From BOG-938 sp035524315 (GTDB lineage Bacteria > Pseudomonadota > Alphaproteobacteria > Caulobacterales > Caulobacteraceae): a stretch of 64,000 nucleotides of DNA. The stretch is taken from positions 124,001 to 188,000 of the forward strand of contig DATKPD010000078.1 of the NCBI GenBank assembly GCA_035524315.1. The letters are read 5' to 3'. The translations under genes and the position numbers were made by a program. The notes beneath the pieces are model-generated. The model made no database searches and was not told the DNA's origin. It worked only from the letters and a program-made list of their open reading frames with translations. Each line of letters opens with the position of its first letter. Position 1 is the first letter of the stretch. Positions 18,007 through 26,899 of the stretch are shown one piece after another.

Positions 18007-20781
18007 TCAGTGGCGGAAGCGCACGCCAATCATGAAGTCACGGCCGACCGGGTCGTATTCGTCACGACCGCCGGTGAAGTTGTAAGTGGGGAACGTGTTG
18101 AACAGATTCGCGATGTTAAAGTAAAACTCGGAACTGCCGAAGCTGTTGGGCACGGTATAGGCGAAGTTTATGTTTGTGTACGAGATCGGCGGCTGGGTGG
18201 ATTTTACGAAGTACACCTCCGGCGTGGTCTGCGAATAGGACGCATCCTTCATACCGTTGAAGCCGCGTTCCAGGAGGCTGATGTCCACTCGGTCGGTGAC
18301 CTTGTAGTCGGCGAGCAAGGTGTATTTGATCGAAGGCTCCGCCTGCCACAGGTTCACGCCGCTGTAGGCGTCGCCCAGGTCGACAACGCCTCCCGGGCCC
18401 TGGTTGATCACAAGGTGCGGCTGGTAGGACATCAGGCCGCGCAGGCCCAGGGGTCGGCCGAACAGGTTGGTGGTGTAGTTCGCCTCGAAATCGGCGCCGT
18501 AGGTGTCGAGCGTGGCGACGTTCAGGTACTTCGAATAGAGCGCCGTCAGGTTGTTCGCCGTGGTGGTGTTGCTGTAGGGCAGCGGCCGCGCGATCAGCGA
18601 GCAAAGCTGCGAGGTCCCGCCGCTGGCGTCGCAGCCGGCGAGAACCGACGCCGACTGGCCCTGAAGCTGGAAGATCACGTTGTTGACCTGGATGCGGTAG
18701 GCGTCGACCGTGAAGCTGAACCGCGGCAGCCAGGCCGGGCGATAGACGAAGCCGGCCGTGGTCGTGTCGGCCTGTTCGGGCACCAGCTGGGTGTTGGATT
18801 CCACCGACTGGGTCACGTTGACCGAGCCATGCGTGTAGGGGTCGGTGAAGTTGGTCAGGGGCGCATAGGTCGTGGGCGAATAGAGCTCCCACAGGTTGGG
18901 CGCGCGGATGTCGTGCGAACGGGTCGCCCGCAAGGTCCACTCGTCATTGACCTTCCAGTCGCCGCCGATCTTCCACGTCACCGCCGAGCCGCTGATGCTG
19001 TAGTCGGTGTAGCGGACCGCACCGTTGATGTTGAAGGACTGCATGAAGGGCAGGTCCTTGGCCAAGGGAATGTCGGTTTCATAGGCCGCTTCCCACACCG
19101 ACTCTGTCGCCGCCGGGTTGGCCGGCATGGTCGTGAATTCCCAAAGCTTGGTCGTGCCCTGGGTGCAGCCGACGGTGATGCCGGTGCAGTCGGCGTAGGT
19201 GTTGGGGCTGGCGTTGGCGCTCACGTCCCACGCTTCGTCGCGGTACTCGCCCGAGACCGCCATATTGACCGGGCCCGCCCAGGTGGAGAACGGCGCGCCC
19301 GAGAAGCTGCCGTTCACTTCGCCGAGCGAGGTGCGGTTCTTGTTCCAGGTTTCCTGCAGGATGTAGTTCAGCGCCGCCGCGCTTTCGGCGGACGGACCGA
19401 ACGGATTGAACGGCACGCAGCCGGCGTAGGTCGGGTTCGTCTGCGCGGCGTTACACACGATCTGTCCATTGACCACCTTGCTGTCCACGGCCGCGTACAG
19501 ACGCCCGTAGTTCACGTTGGCCATGTTGGCCGCTTCGATGATCGACTGCGACAGCTGGAATCCGAGATCCCACTTGTAGTTCGAAACCGTGCCGTTGAGC
19601 CCGCCGTAGGCCATGTAGGTGTTGGTGTGCTGGTCGGCGAGCGGGTTGTCGACGATGTACTTGTCGAGGGTCGCCTTGGCCGGAAGCGTGTAGCCGCCGA
19701 GGAAGGGATTGCCCGGCTGGATCGACAGCGCCACGCTGGGCATCTGATATTCGTCGTCGGTGTGGTTCGAGGTCCCGGCGATCTGCAGATAGCCGTGGAT
19801 ATTGTCGGTGATGTCGTAGTCGAACCGCGCGAACACCTGATGGAAGATCAGGGCCGCCTTGAGCGACACCTGATACTGCCAGGCGCCCCCGCCCCCGCTC
19901 TGCGCGTTGGTCACGCCGGTCGCCGCGCCGGGGACGAACGCCGAGAGCACGCCGTTGGCGGCGAAGGTCTGGCCGGCGAAGGCGCCATTGGTGAACAGGC
20001 CGCCGTAGGTGTAGTTGCTGGCGCGGTTGTTGGGATAGACGTAGTAGGGCGAGGCCGCCGTTCCCAGGCCGCCGGTGCCATAGTTGGTGGCGTAGACCGC
20101 GCGCGACAGGCGGTTCGTGACGCCCGGATCGTCATGATACTCGTAGCTGAACTCGATGTGGCCGCGTCCGCCGAACAGGCTGCGGCCGAGCGCGACGCCC
20201 ACGTCGGCCTGTTGGTCATCGCCATATTGCGACACGCCGCCGGACGCCTGCAGCTTGATGCCGTTGAACTTGGTGTCGGTGATGAAGTTGACCACGCCCG
20301 AAATAGCGTCCGAACCGTAAACAGCCGAGACCCCGCCCGTCACGACGTCCACCCGCTGGATCAGCATCTGCGGGACGACCCAGGTGTCGGTGTCGCCTTC
20401 GTTCTGGTTGATGGTCGGGATGACCCGGTGGCCGTCGAACAGCACCAAGGTGCGCAGGTCGCCCATGTTGCGCAGGTTGATGTAGGCCGCCGCGCCGTTG
20501 CGCTGGCCGCCGCCGGCCGCGCTGGTCGTCGTCTGCGAGCCCTGAAGGGCTGGCATCAGGTTGAGGGCGTCCACCACCGTCGTCGGCTGCACCTGCAGCA
20601 TCTGCTGCGTAGGCACCACCGTGACGGGCGTGGGGCTGTTGTTGCCGTTGGTGATCACGCGCGAGCCGGTGACCACGATCTCTTCGGACGCGGCCGGCGC
20701 GGCCTGCTGGGCCTGGGCCGCGGAAGCCAGGGCCATGATCCCGGCGCTGGCGAGCAAGCTCGCGCACAGATGGCGATTCAT
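18007..20781 (-). CDS. TonB-dependent outer-membrane receptor
   Basis: 924-residue receptor with a signal peptide (about 24 residues), a TonB-box-like EEIVVTGSRV, a plug domain (about 45-170, with LRNMGDLRTLVLFDGHRV and SAVYGSDAISGVVNFI) and a beta-barrel ending in an aromatic-flanked VGRDFMIGVRFRH. GGAGG lies six bases before the ATG. It is the likely outer-membrane entry for the compound processed by the adjacent hydrolase and the catabolic cluster. Its promoter region holds the third copy of the shared palindromic motif. Siderophore uptake is less likely given the neighbours. Confidence 0.92.
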   Translation of the reverse strand: MNRHLCASLLASAGIMALASAAQAQQAAPAASEEIVVTGSRVITNGNNSPTPVTVVPTQQMLQVQPTTVVDALNLMPALQGSQTTTSAAGGGQRNGAAAYINLRNMGDLRTLVLFDGHRVIPTINQNEGDTDTWVVPQMLIQRVDVVTGGVSAVYGSDAISGVVNFITDTKFNGIKLQASGGVSQYGDDQQADVGVALGRSLFGGRGHIEFSYEYHDDPGVTNRLSRAVYATNYGTGGLGTAASPYYVYPNNRASNYTYGGLFTNGAFAGQTFAANGVLSAFVPGAATGVTNAQSGGGGAWQYQVSLKAALIFHQVFARFDYDITDNIHGYLQIAGTSNHTDDEYQMPSVALSIQPGNPFLGGYTLPAKATLDKYIVDNPLADQHTNTYMAYGGLNGTVSNYKWDLGFQLSQSIIEAANMANVNYGRLYAAVDSKVVNGQIVCNAAQTNPTYAGCVPFNPFGPSAESAAALNYILQETWNKNRTSLGEVNGSFSGAPFSTWAGPVNMAVSGEYRDEAWDVSANASPNTYADCTGITVGCTQGTTKLWEFTTMPANPAATESVWEAAYETDIPLAKDLPFMQSFNINGAVRYTDYSISGSAVTWKIGGDWKVNDEWTLRATRSHDIRAPNLWELYSPTTYAPLTNFTDPYTHGSVNVTQSVESNTQLVPEQADTTTAGFVYRPAWLPRFSFTVDAYRIQVNNVIFQLQGQSASVLAGCDASGGTSQLCSLIARPLPYSNTTTANNLTALYSKYLNVATLDTYGADFEANYTTNLFGRPLGLRGLMSYQPHLVINQGPGGVVDLGDAYSGVNLWQAEPSIKYTLLADYKVTDRVDISLLERGFNGMKDASYSQTTPEVYFVKSTQPPISYTNINFAYTVPNSFGSSEFYFNIANLFNTFPTYNFTGGRDEYDPVGRDFMIGVRFRH

Positions 20782-21149
20782 TCAGTTCCTCCCCGTCGCC
20801 CCGCTCGGGACGTACATCGACTTTGTCTACAAAAATGTACACCGATCGACGGGGCGCTCAAGAGAGCGATAGGATATTTCCGCCCGCAGATGAGCGTTCT
20901 GAACCCGCCGGCCGCAGAGCTCCGCGAGCTCAAAACCGCCGCCAACCGCACTTATTCCTTTGAATATCATGCATTAAAGCCGGTCAGCGCCGACCGCTCG
21001 GCCGTTCGGCGCGCACCGCTTGGAGGATCGCAGTCTTGCCCCAAACCCGACGATGACCGTCCGACTGTAGCATCTGGAACACACACCAGACCTGCGGCTG
21101 AGCTTTGTACGGATGGACAGCCCGCGGGCCCTTGGCTAAGGGTCGGGGC
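20782..21149. other. intergenic region before tRNA-Sec
   Basis: A 368-base gap between the divergently oriented receptor gene and tRNA-Sec. It holds operator site 3 near the receptor. The remainder has a small GAGCTC-CGC-GAGCTC palindrome and an AT-richer patch around 20950-20975, but no supported gene. Confidence 0.5.
20812..20840. promoter_or_regulatory. nested palindromes, candidate GntR operator (site 3)
   Basis: TTGTCTACAA (20823-20832) sits between an outer GTACAT (20812-20817) and ATGTAC (20835-20840). The inner palindrome is the reverse complement of TTGTAGACAA at site 2. It lies 31-59 bases before the TonB receptor start, a typical repressor position. Confidence 0.55.
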
Positions 21150-21243
21150 GGAAGAGAAATGTCCCCGGTGGGGCGCCCGGACTTCAAACCCGGAGGAAGG
21201 CGCCAAGCGTCTTCGGTGGGTTCGACTCCCACCTCTTCCGCCA
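21150..21243 (+). tRNA. selC: tRNA-Sec (anticodon TCA)
   Basis: A 94-base tRNA with encoded CCA. It has a GGAAGAG acceptor strand paired with CTCTTCC, a six-pair D stem closing a short CGGT loop, anticodon loop CTTCAAA with TCA, a long variable arm (GAAGGCGC/GCGTCTTC, loop CAA), T arm GTGGG-TTCGACT-CCCAC and discriminator G. The long extra arm, long D stem and UCA anticodon identify Sec. Two oddities: the acceptor plus T stack counts 12 pairs (7+5), against 13 (8+5) in the usual bacterial form, and the last anticodon-stem pair is A-C. It lies 160 bases upstream of the ligJ-type gene. Confidence 0.93.
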
Positions 21244-21402
21244 CGCCGCTTCGCCCTTCCTTGCCCTGATCGGACCCCGCCTGGCCCCTCACCGCCGCCC
21301 AAGCGCGCAGCCACTGAAATAACCCTCTTCTTCACGGGCTCCAGAGGCTCTATTCAGACCCGCAAAGCGCCGCCTGGACGTTCTTAAGAGGAGCCGGTTT
21401 CC

Positions 21403-22422
21403 ATGATCATCGACTGCCATGGCCACTACACTACAATTCCCCAGGCCTTGGTGGCCTGGCGCGATGCGCAAATCGCCGCTTTCAAGGCGGGCGAGACCGC
21501 GCCGGCCATACCGGACGTTCCCGACGAGGTGATCTTCGACACGATCGACAAGAATCAGCTGCGGCTGATCAAGGAACGCGGCGGCGACATGACGATCTTC
21601 TCGCCGCGCGCCTCCACCATGGGTCCGCACCTGGGGGACGAGGCGACCAGCCGCGCGTGGACGTCGCTGAGCAATGACGTGATCAAGCGCGTGGTTGACC
21701 TGTTCCCGCAGTATTTCGTGGGCGTGTGCCAGTTGCCCCAGTCGCCGGGGGCGCCCATCGCCCATTCGATCGCCGAGCTGGAGCGCTGCGTCAACGAGCT
21801 CGGCTTTGTAGGCTGCAACCTCAATCCGGACCCGTCGGGCGGCCACTTCAGCGCCGCGCCCCTGACCGACCGCAGCTGGTACCCGTTCTATGAGAAGATG
21901 GTCGAGCTGGACGTGCCGGCCATGATCCATGTCTCGGGCAGCTGCAACCCTGCCTTCCACGCCACCGGCTCATATTATCTGGCGGCCGACACCAACGCCT
22001 TCATGCAGTTGCTGGAAGGCGACCTGTTCAACGACTTCCCCGACCTGCGCCTGATCATCCCGCACGGGGGCGGCGCGGTGCCCTATCACTGGGGCCGTTA
22101 CCGCGGCCTGGCCGACATGCTGAAGAAGCCGCGCCTTCGCGAGCACCTGATGCGCAACGTGTTCTTCGACACCTGCGTCTATCACCAGCCCGGCATCGAC
22201 CTGCTGTTCGAGGTGATCGACGTCGACAACATCATCTTCGGCTCGGAGATGGTCGGCGCGGTGCGCGGCATCGATCCGGAGACCGGGTTCTACTTCGACG
22301 ACACCAAGCGCTACATCGACGCCTTGTCCATTTCCCCCGAAGACAAGGCCAAGGTGTTCGAGAAGAACGCCCGCCGGGTCTATCCGCGCCTAGACGCCAT
22401 CCTCAAGGCGCAGGGCCGGTAA
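21403..22422 (+). CDS. ligJ: 4-oxalomesaconate hydratase, LigJ type
   Basis: 339-residue amidohydrolase-superfamily enzyme. LigJ hydrates 4-oxalomesaconate to 4-carboxy-4-hydroxy-2-oxoadipate in the protocatechuate 4,5-cleavage (and gallate) pathway. Metal ligands fit: His6 and His8 in MIIDCHGHYTT, His176 in MIHVSGSC, and Glu282 in FGSEMVGAVRGIDPETG; PHGGGAVPYHWGR is a further signature. AAGAGGAG lies about 8 bases before the ATG. The rest of the lig pathway is not in the window, so it may serve a related intermediate made by this cluster. A related hydratase or decarboxylase is the alternative. Confidence 0.85.
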   Translation: MIIDCHGHYTTIPQALVAWRDAQIAAFKAGETAPAIPDVPDEVIFDTIDKNQLRLIKERGGDMTIFSPRASTMGPHLGDEATSRAWTSLSNDVIKRVVDLFPQYFVGVCQLPQSPGAPIAHSIAELERCVNELGFVGCNLNPDPSGGHFSAAPLTDRSWYPFYEKMVELDVPAMIHVSGSCNPAFHATGSYYLAADTNAFMQLLEGDLFNDFPDLRLIIPHGGGAVPYHWGRYRGLADMLKKPRLREHLMRNVFFDTCVYHQPGIDLLFEVIDVDNIIFGSEMVGAVRGIDPETGFYFDDTKRYIDALSISPEDKAKVFEKNARRVYPRLDAILKAQGR

Positions 22423-22444
22423 TGTCCAGGCCGGATGGCCCGGG

Positions 22445-23908
22445 TCAGAGGTCAGTCGCTTCGGCGGCCTGATCGAGCGGCTCGGGCGTCCGTCCGCGCG
22501 GGCGGTGTCCGCTGAGCTCGCTGCCCGCGTCGTGCGGCAGCTTCATGAACAGCGGCACGGCCAGCAGCGCCATGGCCGCCATCACCACCAGCGCCAGCCG
22601 GCAGTCGGCGGGGTCGGGCGCGCCCGGCGCCACGCCGCGCAAGGTGCGGCTGAGGCCGAACAGCAGGCTGGCGCAGGACACGCCAAGCCCCGTCGTCAGT
22701 TGCACGGTCACCTGGTTGAGCGTGGTCGCATTGGGCATCTCGTTGCGCTCGACCTCCGAGAACGCCAGGCTCGTCAGTCCCGTCAGGGTGAAAGAGCGGA
22801 AACAGCCGGCCACGAACAGAATGAAGGCGATCATCAGCAGCGGCGTCGAGCGGGTGAACAGGGCGGAGGCGGCGATGGCGAACGCCATGCCCACCGAACA
22901 CACCAGCAGCGTGGTGCGATAGCCTAGGCGCCGATAGACGCGGGTGGTGAACAGCTTCATCGACAGGTCGCCGGTGCTGTGGCCGAGGAACAGCACGCCC
23001 GACATGAACGGCGTCATGCCGAACCCCCGCTCGAACAGGATCGGCAGCACGAAGATCAACGTGGCGATCGGCAGGCGGATCAAGGCGGTGGACGAACTGC
23101 TGGTCAGGCGGAAGGTCACGTGCCGCAGGGGCGAGAGCGACAGCAGGGGATGGGGCGCGCGCGCCGCGTGGCGCACGGCCACCACGCCCATCAGCCCACC
23201 CGCCGCGACGGCGCCGATGGCGGCCACGCGCGACACCCCGCCGCTGGCGAGCTGGCCCAGGCCCCACAGCAGGGGCGCGAGCGCTCCGGCGTTCAGGAGG
23301 AAGCCGGCAAGGTCGAACGGCCGCTTGTCGCCGACAGGGTTGGGCAGCCAGCGCAGAGCCATGTAGATCGCCAGGATACTGGCCGGCAGGTTGATGTAGA
23401 ATATCCACGGCCAGCCAAACCAGGTGGCCAGGAAACCGCCGAGGGGCGGCCCGATCACCGGGGCGATCAGACTGGGCGTGCTGGTCAAGGTCATGATCCG
23501 CAGCAGCTGCGCGCGATCGACCGACCGCAGCAGGATCATCTGACCCACCGGCGCCATGAGGGCGCCTGCCAAGCCCTGGAGCGCGCGGGCGGCGATGAAT
23601 TCCCACAGCGTGGCGCTGATTCCGCAAAGGGCGGAGGTGGCCGCGAACGCCGCCAGGGCGAAGATGAACACGTTGCGGGCGCCCAACCGATCGGCCAGCC
23701 AGGCGCTGGCCGGCAGCATGATGGCGGCCGCCAGCACATAGACGGTGATGCCGAAGCCAACGCTGACAGGGCTGGCGTGAAAGTCGTGGGCCATCGGCGG
23801 CAGAGCGATACTGATCACCACGCTGTCCAGCATCTGCATGAACTGCGCGAGCGCCACGCTCAGAGCGATCATGATCGTGCGCCGTTCTAGCGGGATGGCT
23901 TGATTCAC
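22445..23908 (-). CDS. MFS exporter, DHA2 (EmrB-like) family
   Basis: About 487 residues with 14 predicted membrane segments. N-terminal FMQMLDSVVISIALPPMAHDF and the motif-C-like VIGPPLGGFLATWFGWPWIF are typical of drug:proton antiporters of the DHA2 group. I place the start at the GTG at 23908, because the open frame continues to 23995 without further family similarity. It converges on the ligJ-type gene with a 22-base gap. No partner adaptor or regulator is adjacent, so its substrate is unknown. Confidence 0.85.
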   Translation of the reverse strand: MNQAIPLERRTIMIALSVALAQFMQMLDSVVISIALPPMAHDFHASPVSVGFGITVYVLAAAIMLPASAWLADRLGARNVFIFALAAFAATSALCGISATLWEFIAARALQGLAGALMAPVGQMILLRSVDRAQLLRIMTLTSTPSLIAPVIGPPLGGFLATWFGWPWIFYINLPASILAIYMALRWLPNPVGDKRPFDLAGFLLNAGALAPLLWGLGQLASGGVSRVAAIGAVAAGGLMGVVAVRHAARAPHPLLSLSPLRHVTFRLTSSSSTALIRLPIATLIFVLPILFERGFGMTPFMSGVLFLGHSTGDLSMKLFTTRVYRRLGYRTTLLVCSVGMAFAIAASALFTRSTPLLMIAFILFVAGCFRSFTLTGLTSLAFSEVERNEMPNATTLNQVTVQLTTGLGVSCASLLFGLSRTLRGVAPGAPDPADCRLALVVMAAMALLAVPLFMKLPHDAGSELSGHRPRGRTPEPLDQAAEATDL

Positions 23909-24170
23909 GATCGTTTCACCGGCGTCTCTTGGGAACAGTTCACTCGCATCTGATCCCGCATACCCTTGGGAGGTCGGCGGCGCCAAGCAGCTCAATGGGA
24001 ATACCGGCGCACGTTGTCACCCAATCTTCACGGGACCACCTAGGGCCGTTGACTAATAGTCGCCTGCGAGGTCGAGCTCTCGGCGCGTGAAGGTTCGGTA
24101 CTGGCGACCGTCCCAACAGGCGCAGGCGTTCACCGCTGCAGATCAATCGCCCAGATCAAAGGCCCAGCCC

Positions 24171-25109
24171 ATGACCGCCGATCGCCAGGACCCCGACGTG
24201 ATTGACGCCCACCGCGTGCTCGCCGACAGGATCGACGAATTCGACGAAGAGCTGGAACTGGAGCTGAACGACGACGGCGATGACCGCTTCGCCAAGTTCC
24301 TCGACCAATTTCACGAGCCGGACGTGAGCCCCGAAGCGGTCAGCCGCCGCCATTACTTCAAGGAGCTGTTCCGGCTGCAAGCCGAGCTGGTCAAGCTGCA
24401 GGACTGGGTGGTCCACAACAAGCTCAAGGTGGTCGTGCTGTTCGAGGGCCGCGACGCGGCCGGCAAGGGCGGCGCCATCAAGCGCATCACCCAGCGCCTG
24501 AACCCGCGCATCTGCCGTGTCGCCGCCCTGCCCGCGCCCAGCGAACGCGAACGCACCCAGTGGTACTTCCAGCGCTACACGCCCTATCTGCCCGCCGGCG
24601 GCGAAATCGTGCTGTTCGACCGCAGCTGGTACAATCGCGCCGGGGTGGAGCGCGTGATGGGCTTCTGCAGCCAGGACGATGTCGAGGAATTCTTCCGATC
24701 GGTGCCGGAATTCGAGCGTATGCTGGTGCGCTCGGGGATCACGCTGATCAAGTACTGGTTCTCGATCACCGACGAGGAACAACACTTCCGCTTCAAGATG
24801 CGCAGCACCGACCCGCTGAAGCAGTGGAAGCTCAGCCCGATGGACCTGGAGTCACGCCGGCGGTGGGAGCTCTACACTCAGGCCAAGGAAGAGATGCTCG
24901 AGCGCACGAACATTCCCGAGGCTCGTTGGTGGCTGGTGGAAGCGGTCGATAAGAAGCGCGCACGCCTGAACTGCATCCACCACCTGTTGAGCCAGTTCGA
25001 CTACACTGAGGTTGAGCACCCGCCGATCGTGCTGCCCGAACGGGTGCACCACCCCGACTATGTGCGTCATCCCCTGCCGCCCGAACTGTTCGTGCCCCAG
25101 ATCTATTGA
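24171..25109 (+). CDS. ppk2: polyphosphate kinase 2
   Basis: 312-residue kinase that transfers phosphate between polyphosphate and nucleotides. It has a Walker A FEGRDAAGKGGAIKRI, a Walker B-like VLFDRSWYNRAGVERVMG and a lid segment KLSPMDLESRRRWELYT. The acidic N-terminal 50 residues are unusually rich in Asp and Glu. I start at ATG 24171 with AAAGG upstream; the frame opens further upstream without similarity. Which nucleotide it prefers (GDP, ADP or NMP) cannot be told from the motifs visible here. Confidence 0.9.
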   Translation: MTADRQDPDVIDAHRVLADRIDEFDEELELELNDDGDDRFAKFLDQFHEPDVSPEAVSRRHYFKELFRLQAELVKLQDWVVHNKLKVVVLFEGRDAAGKGGAIKRITQRLNPRICRVAALPAPSERERTQWYFQRYTPYLPAGGEIVLFDRSWYNRAGVERVMGFCSQDDVEEFFRSVPEFERMLVRSGITLIKYWFSITDEEQHFRFKMRSTDPLKQWKLSPMDLESRRRWELYTQAKEEMLERTNIPEARWWLVEAVDKKRARLNCIHHLLSQFDYTEVEHPPIVLPERVHHPDYVRHPLPPELFVPQIY

Positions 25110-25130
25110 CCTGGGCGCACGAGGCCGGGC

Positions 25131-25685
25131 CTATCCGTCCTGAAGGCTTTCGTCGGGAGACGCGCTTACGGTCAGATGGCGCTCGCGCAGGAGCAAGGTC
25201 AGGTCACGCACAGCCTCGGTCAGGAACAGCACTTCCTTCTCGCGCAGTTCGTCCAGTTTCTGGTGCAGCAGCTCGATTTCCAGCTCGGCCTTGATATTGA
25301 TCTGGTGGTCGTTATCCGCCGCCTTGCGGTCGATGTCCTGCTGGCGGTTCTGGGCCATCATGATGAAGGGCGCGGCGTAGGCGGCCTGGAACGACAGGGC
25401 CAGATTAAGCAGGATGAAGGGATAGGGATCCCACTTCTGCACGAAAGCCGTGACATTGAGGACGATCCAGACGGCCAGGATGCACGACTGGATGATGATG
25501 AAGTTCCACGAGCCCATGGTCGCCGCCACCGCATCGGCGATCTTCTGGCCGACAGTCAGGTCCGAGTCCGGCTTGGGCCCCTCGGTGTCCAACGGCCGCG
25601 CGCCCCGCCGCAGCCGGCGCAGCTCCATCAGCAGCTGCTCCTCCGTATCGTGCAGTTCGTGCTTCAATTGTTCCAGGCTCTTCAC
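25131..25685 (-). CDS. DUF1003 membrane protein
   Basis: 184 residues with two central membrane helices (about 60-80 and 88-110), between an N-terminal coiled-coil-like acidic segment and a C-terminal helical tail (INIKAELEIELLHQKLDELRE). The core NFIIIQSCILAVWIVLN and the QNRQQDIDRKAADNDHQIN stretch are typical of DUF1003 proteins, whose function is unknown. It converges on the PPK2 gene with a 21-base gap. Confidence 0.85.
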   Translation of the reverse strand: MKSLEQLKHELHDTEEQLLMELRRLRRGARPLDTEGPKPDSDLTVGQKIADAVAATMGSWNFIIIQSCILAVWIVLNVTAFVQKWDPYPFILLNLALSFQAAYAAPFIMMAQNRQQDIDRKAADNDHQINIKAELEIELLHQKLDELREKEVLFLTEAVRDLTLLLRERHLTVSASPDESLQDG

Positions 25686-25959
25686 GAGACCTCCCCGACG
25701 ATGTCCAAGCAGGCCTATTTAAGGCTCAATCGTGACACAAGTGACAGTGTGTGGTCGCCGCGCCGCCTGAAGCCTTACAGGTCTTGGCCAGCGCATTTGT
25801 CCCCGCCGCCCGGACCTGGCAAACGGCTTACTTTAAACTGAGATGCTCTGGAACTAGCGTGGGCTGGAAAGCCCGACCGGACCGCCGATACGCCATGATC
25901 TTTCGTTCGAATACGACTAGCCTGTTGCACCGAACAGTCGGGCGCCCCGCGGAGGGATT

Positions 25960-26898
25960 GTGAAGCGCAGGAGCAAGGCGGGGCGCCCCTGGCGCGCTAT
26001 TGGCATGGGCCTGGCCTGCGTCGCCGCCGGCGCCGGCGGCGCCTTGGCGCAGCAATCGGCGTTCACCGTCAGCCCGGCCGATCAGGCGCGGCTCGGCGTG
26101 CAAACCGCGACGCTGCCGCGACAGCGCCGCAGCGGGCAGATCGACGCCTTCGCCAAGGTGCTCGACCCCGGCCCGCTCGCTCAGCTGGAGTCCGACCTCG
26201 CCGCCGCGGAGGCCACCGCCGCCGCCTCCAAGGCCGAGGCCGAGCGCGTGGCCGTGCTGCGCGCGGCGAACGCCGGCGTCGCCGACAAGGATGTCGAGGC
26301 CGCCAAGGCCCAGGCCGGCGCCGACGCCGCGCATCTGACAATCCTGCGCCAAAGGGTCGGGCTGGAATGGGGACCGGGCGTGGAGCGTCTGCCCCCTGCC
26401 AAGCGCGCGGCGCTGCTCGCGGCCCTGGCTCACGGCCAGGCCGCGCTGGTGCACGTGGACACGCCTTCCAACGAGGGTCAGGCGGGCGCACGCACGGTCG
26501 ACATCGACGTGGGTGACGGCTCGGTGCACGGCGTGGTCCTGGGCGCCGCGCGCCAGGCCGAGCCGCGCCTGCAATCCTCCGGCCTGATCGTCGAGGTGAC
26601 CGGCAAATCGGCCATTCTGCTGTCAATCGGTCTGACCCAGAGCGCGCACATCAACACCGCCAGCTCAATCTTCGGCGTGGTCGTGCCGCGCTCGGCGGTG
26701 ATCCGTTACGAGGGCTCGGACTGGGCCTATGTGCGCGCTGGCCCGGGCCGGTTCGAGCGTCGGCTGATGGCCGACGCCGCGCCGGTGGACAAGGGCCTGT
26801 TCGTCGCCAACGGCGTCGGGCCCCAGGATCAGGTGGTGGTGCGCGGCGCGTCCGAACTGTTCGCCCTGGAGCGGGCGCAATCGACGAAGCAGCCGTAA
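25960..26898 (+). CDS. periplasmic adaptor of an RND efflux pump
   Basis: 312 residues beginning at GTG, with a signal peptide to about residue 31 (ending in GGALAQQ). Membrane-fusion features are an alanine-rich alpha-hairpin (about 75-120, AAAEATAAASKAEAERVAVL) and a C-terminal beta domain (VVVRGASELFALERAQ). It is shorter than typical CusB-like adaptors. It ends one base before the RND permease start, so the two are translated together. A metal-efflux role is inferred from the partner. Confidence 0.78.
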   Translation: MKRRSKAGRPWRAIGMGLACVAAGAGGALAQQSAFTVSPADQARLGVQTATLPRQRRSGQIDAFAKVLDPGPLAQLESDLAAAEATAAASKAEAERVAVLRAANAGVADKDVEAAKAQAGADAAHLTILRQRVGLEWGPGVERLPPAKRAALLAALAHGQAALVHVDTPSNEGQAGARTVDIDVGDGSVHGVVLGAARQAEPRLQSSGLIVEVTGKSAILLSIGLTQSAHINTASSIFGVVVPRSAVIRYEGSDWAYVRAGPGRFERRLMADAAPVDKGLFVANGVGPQDQVVVRGASELFALERAQSTKQP

Positions 26899-26899
26899 C

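Noticed and set aside
17884..21387. A long plus-strand open frame opposite the TonB receptor
   Set aside because: It has no domain, consists of Arg/Gly/Val-rich GC-codon shadow, and lies antisense to a clear receptor gene and across tRNA-Sec.
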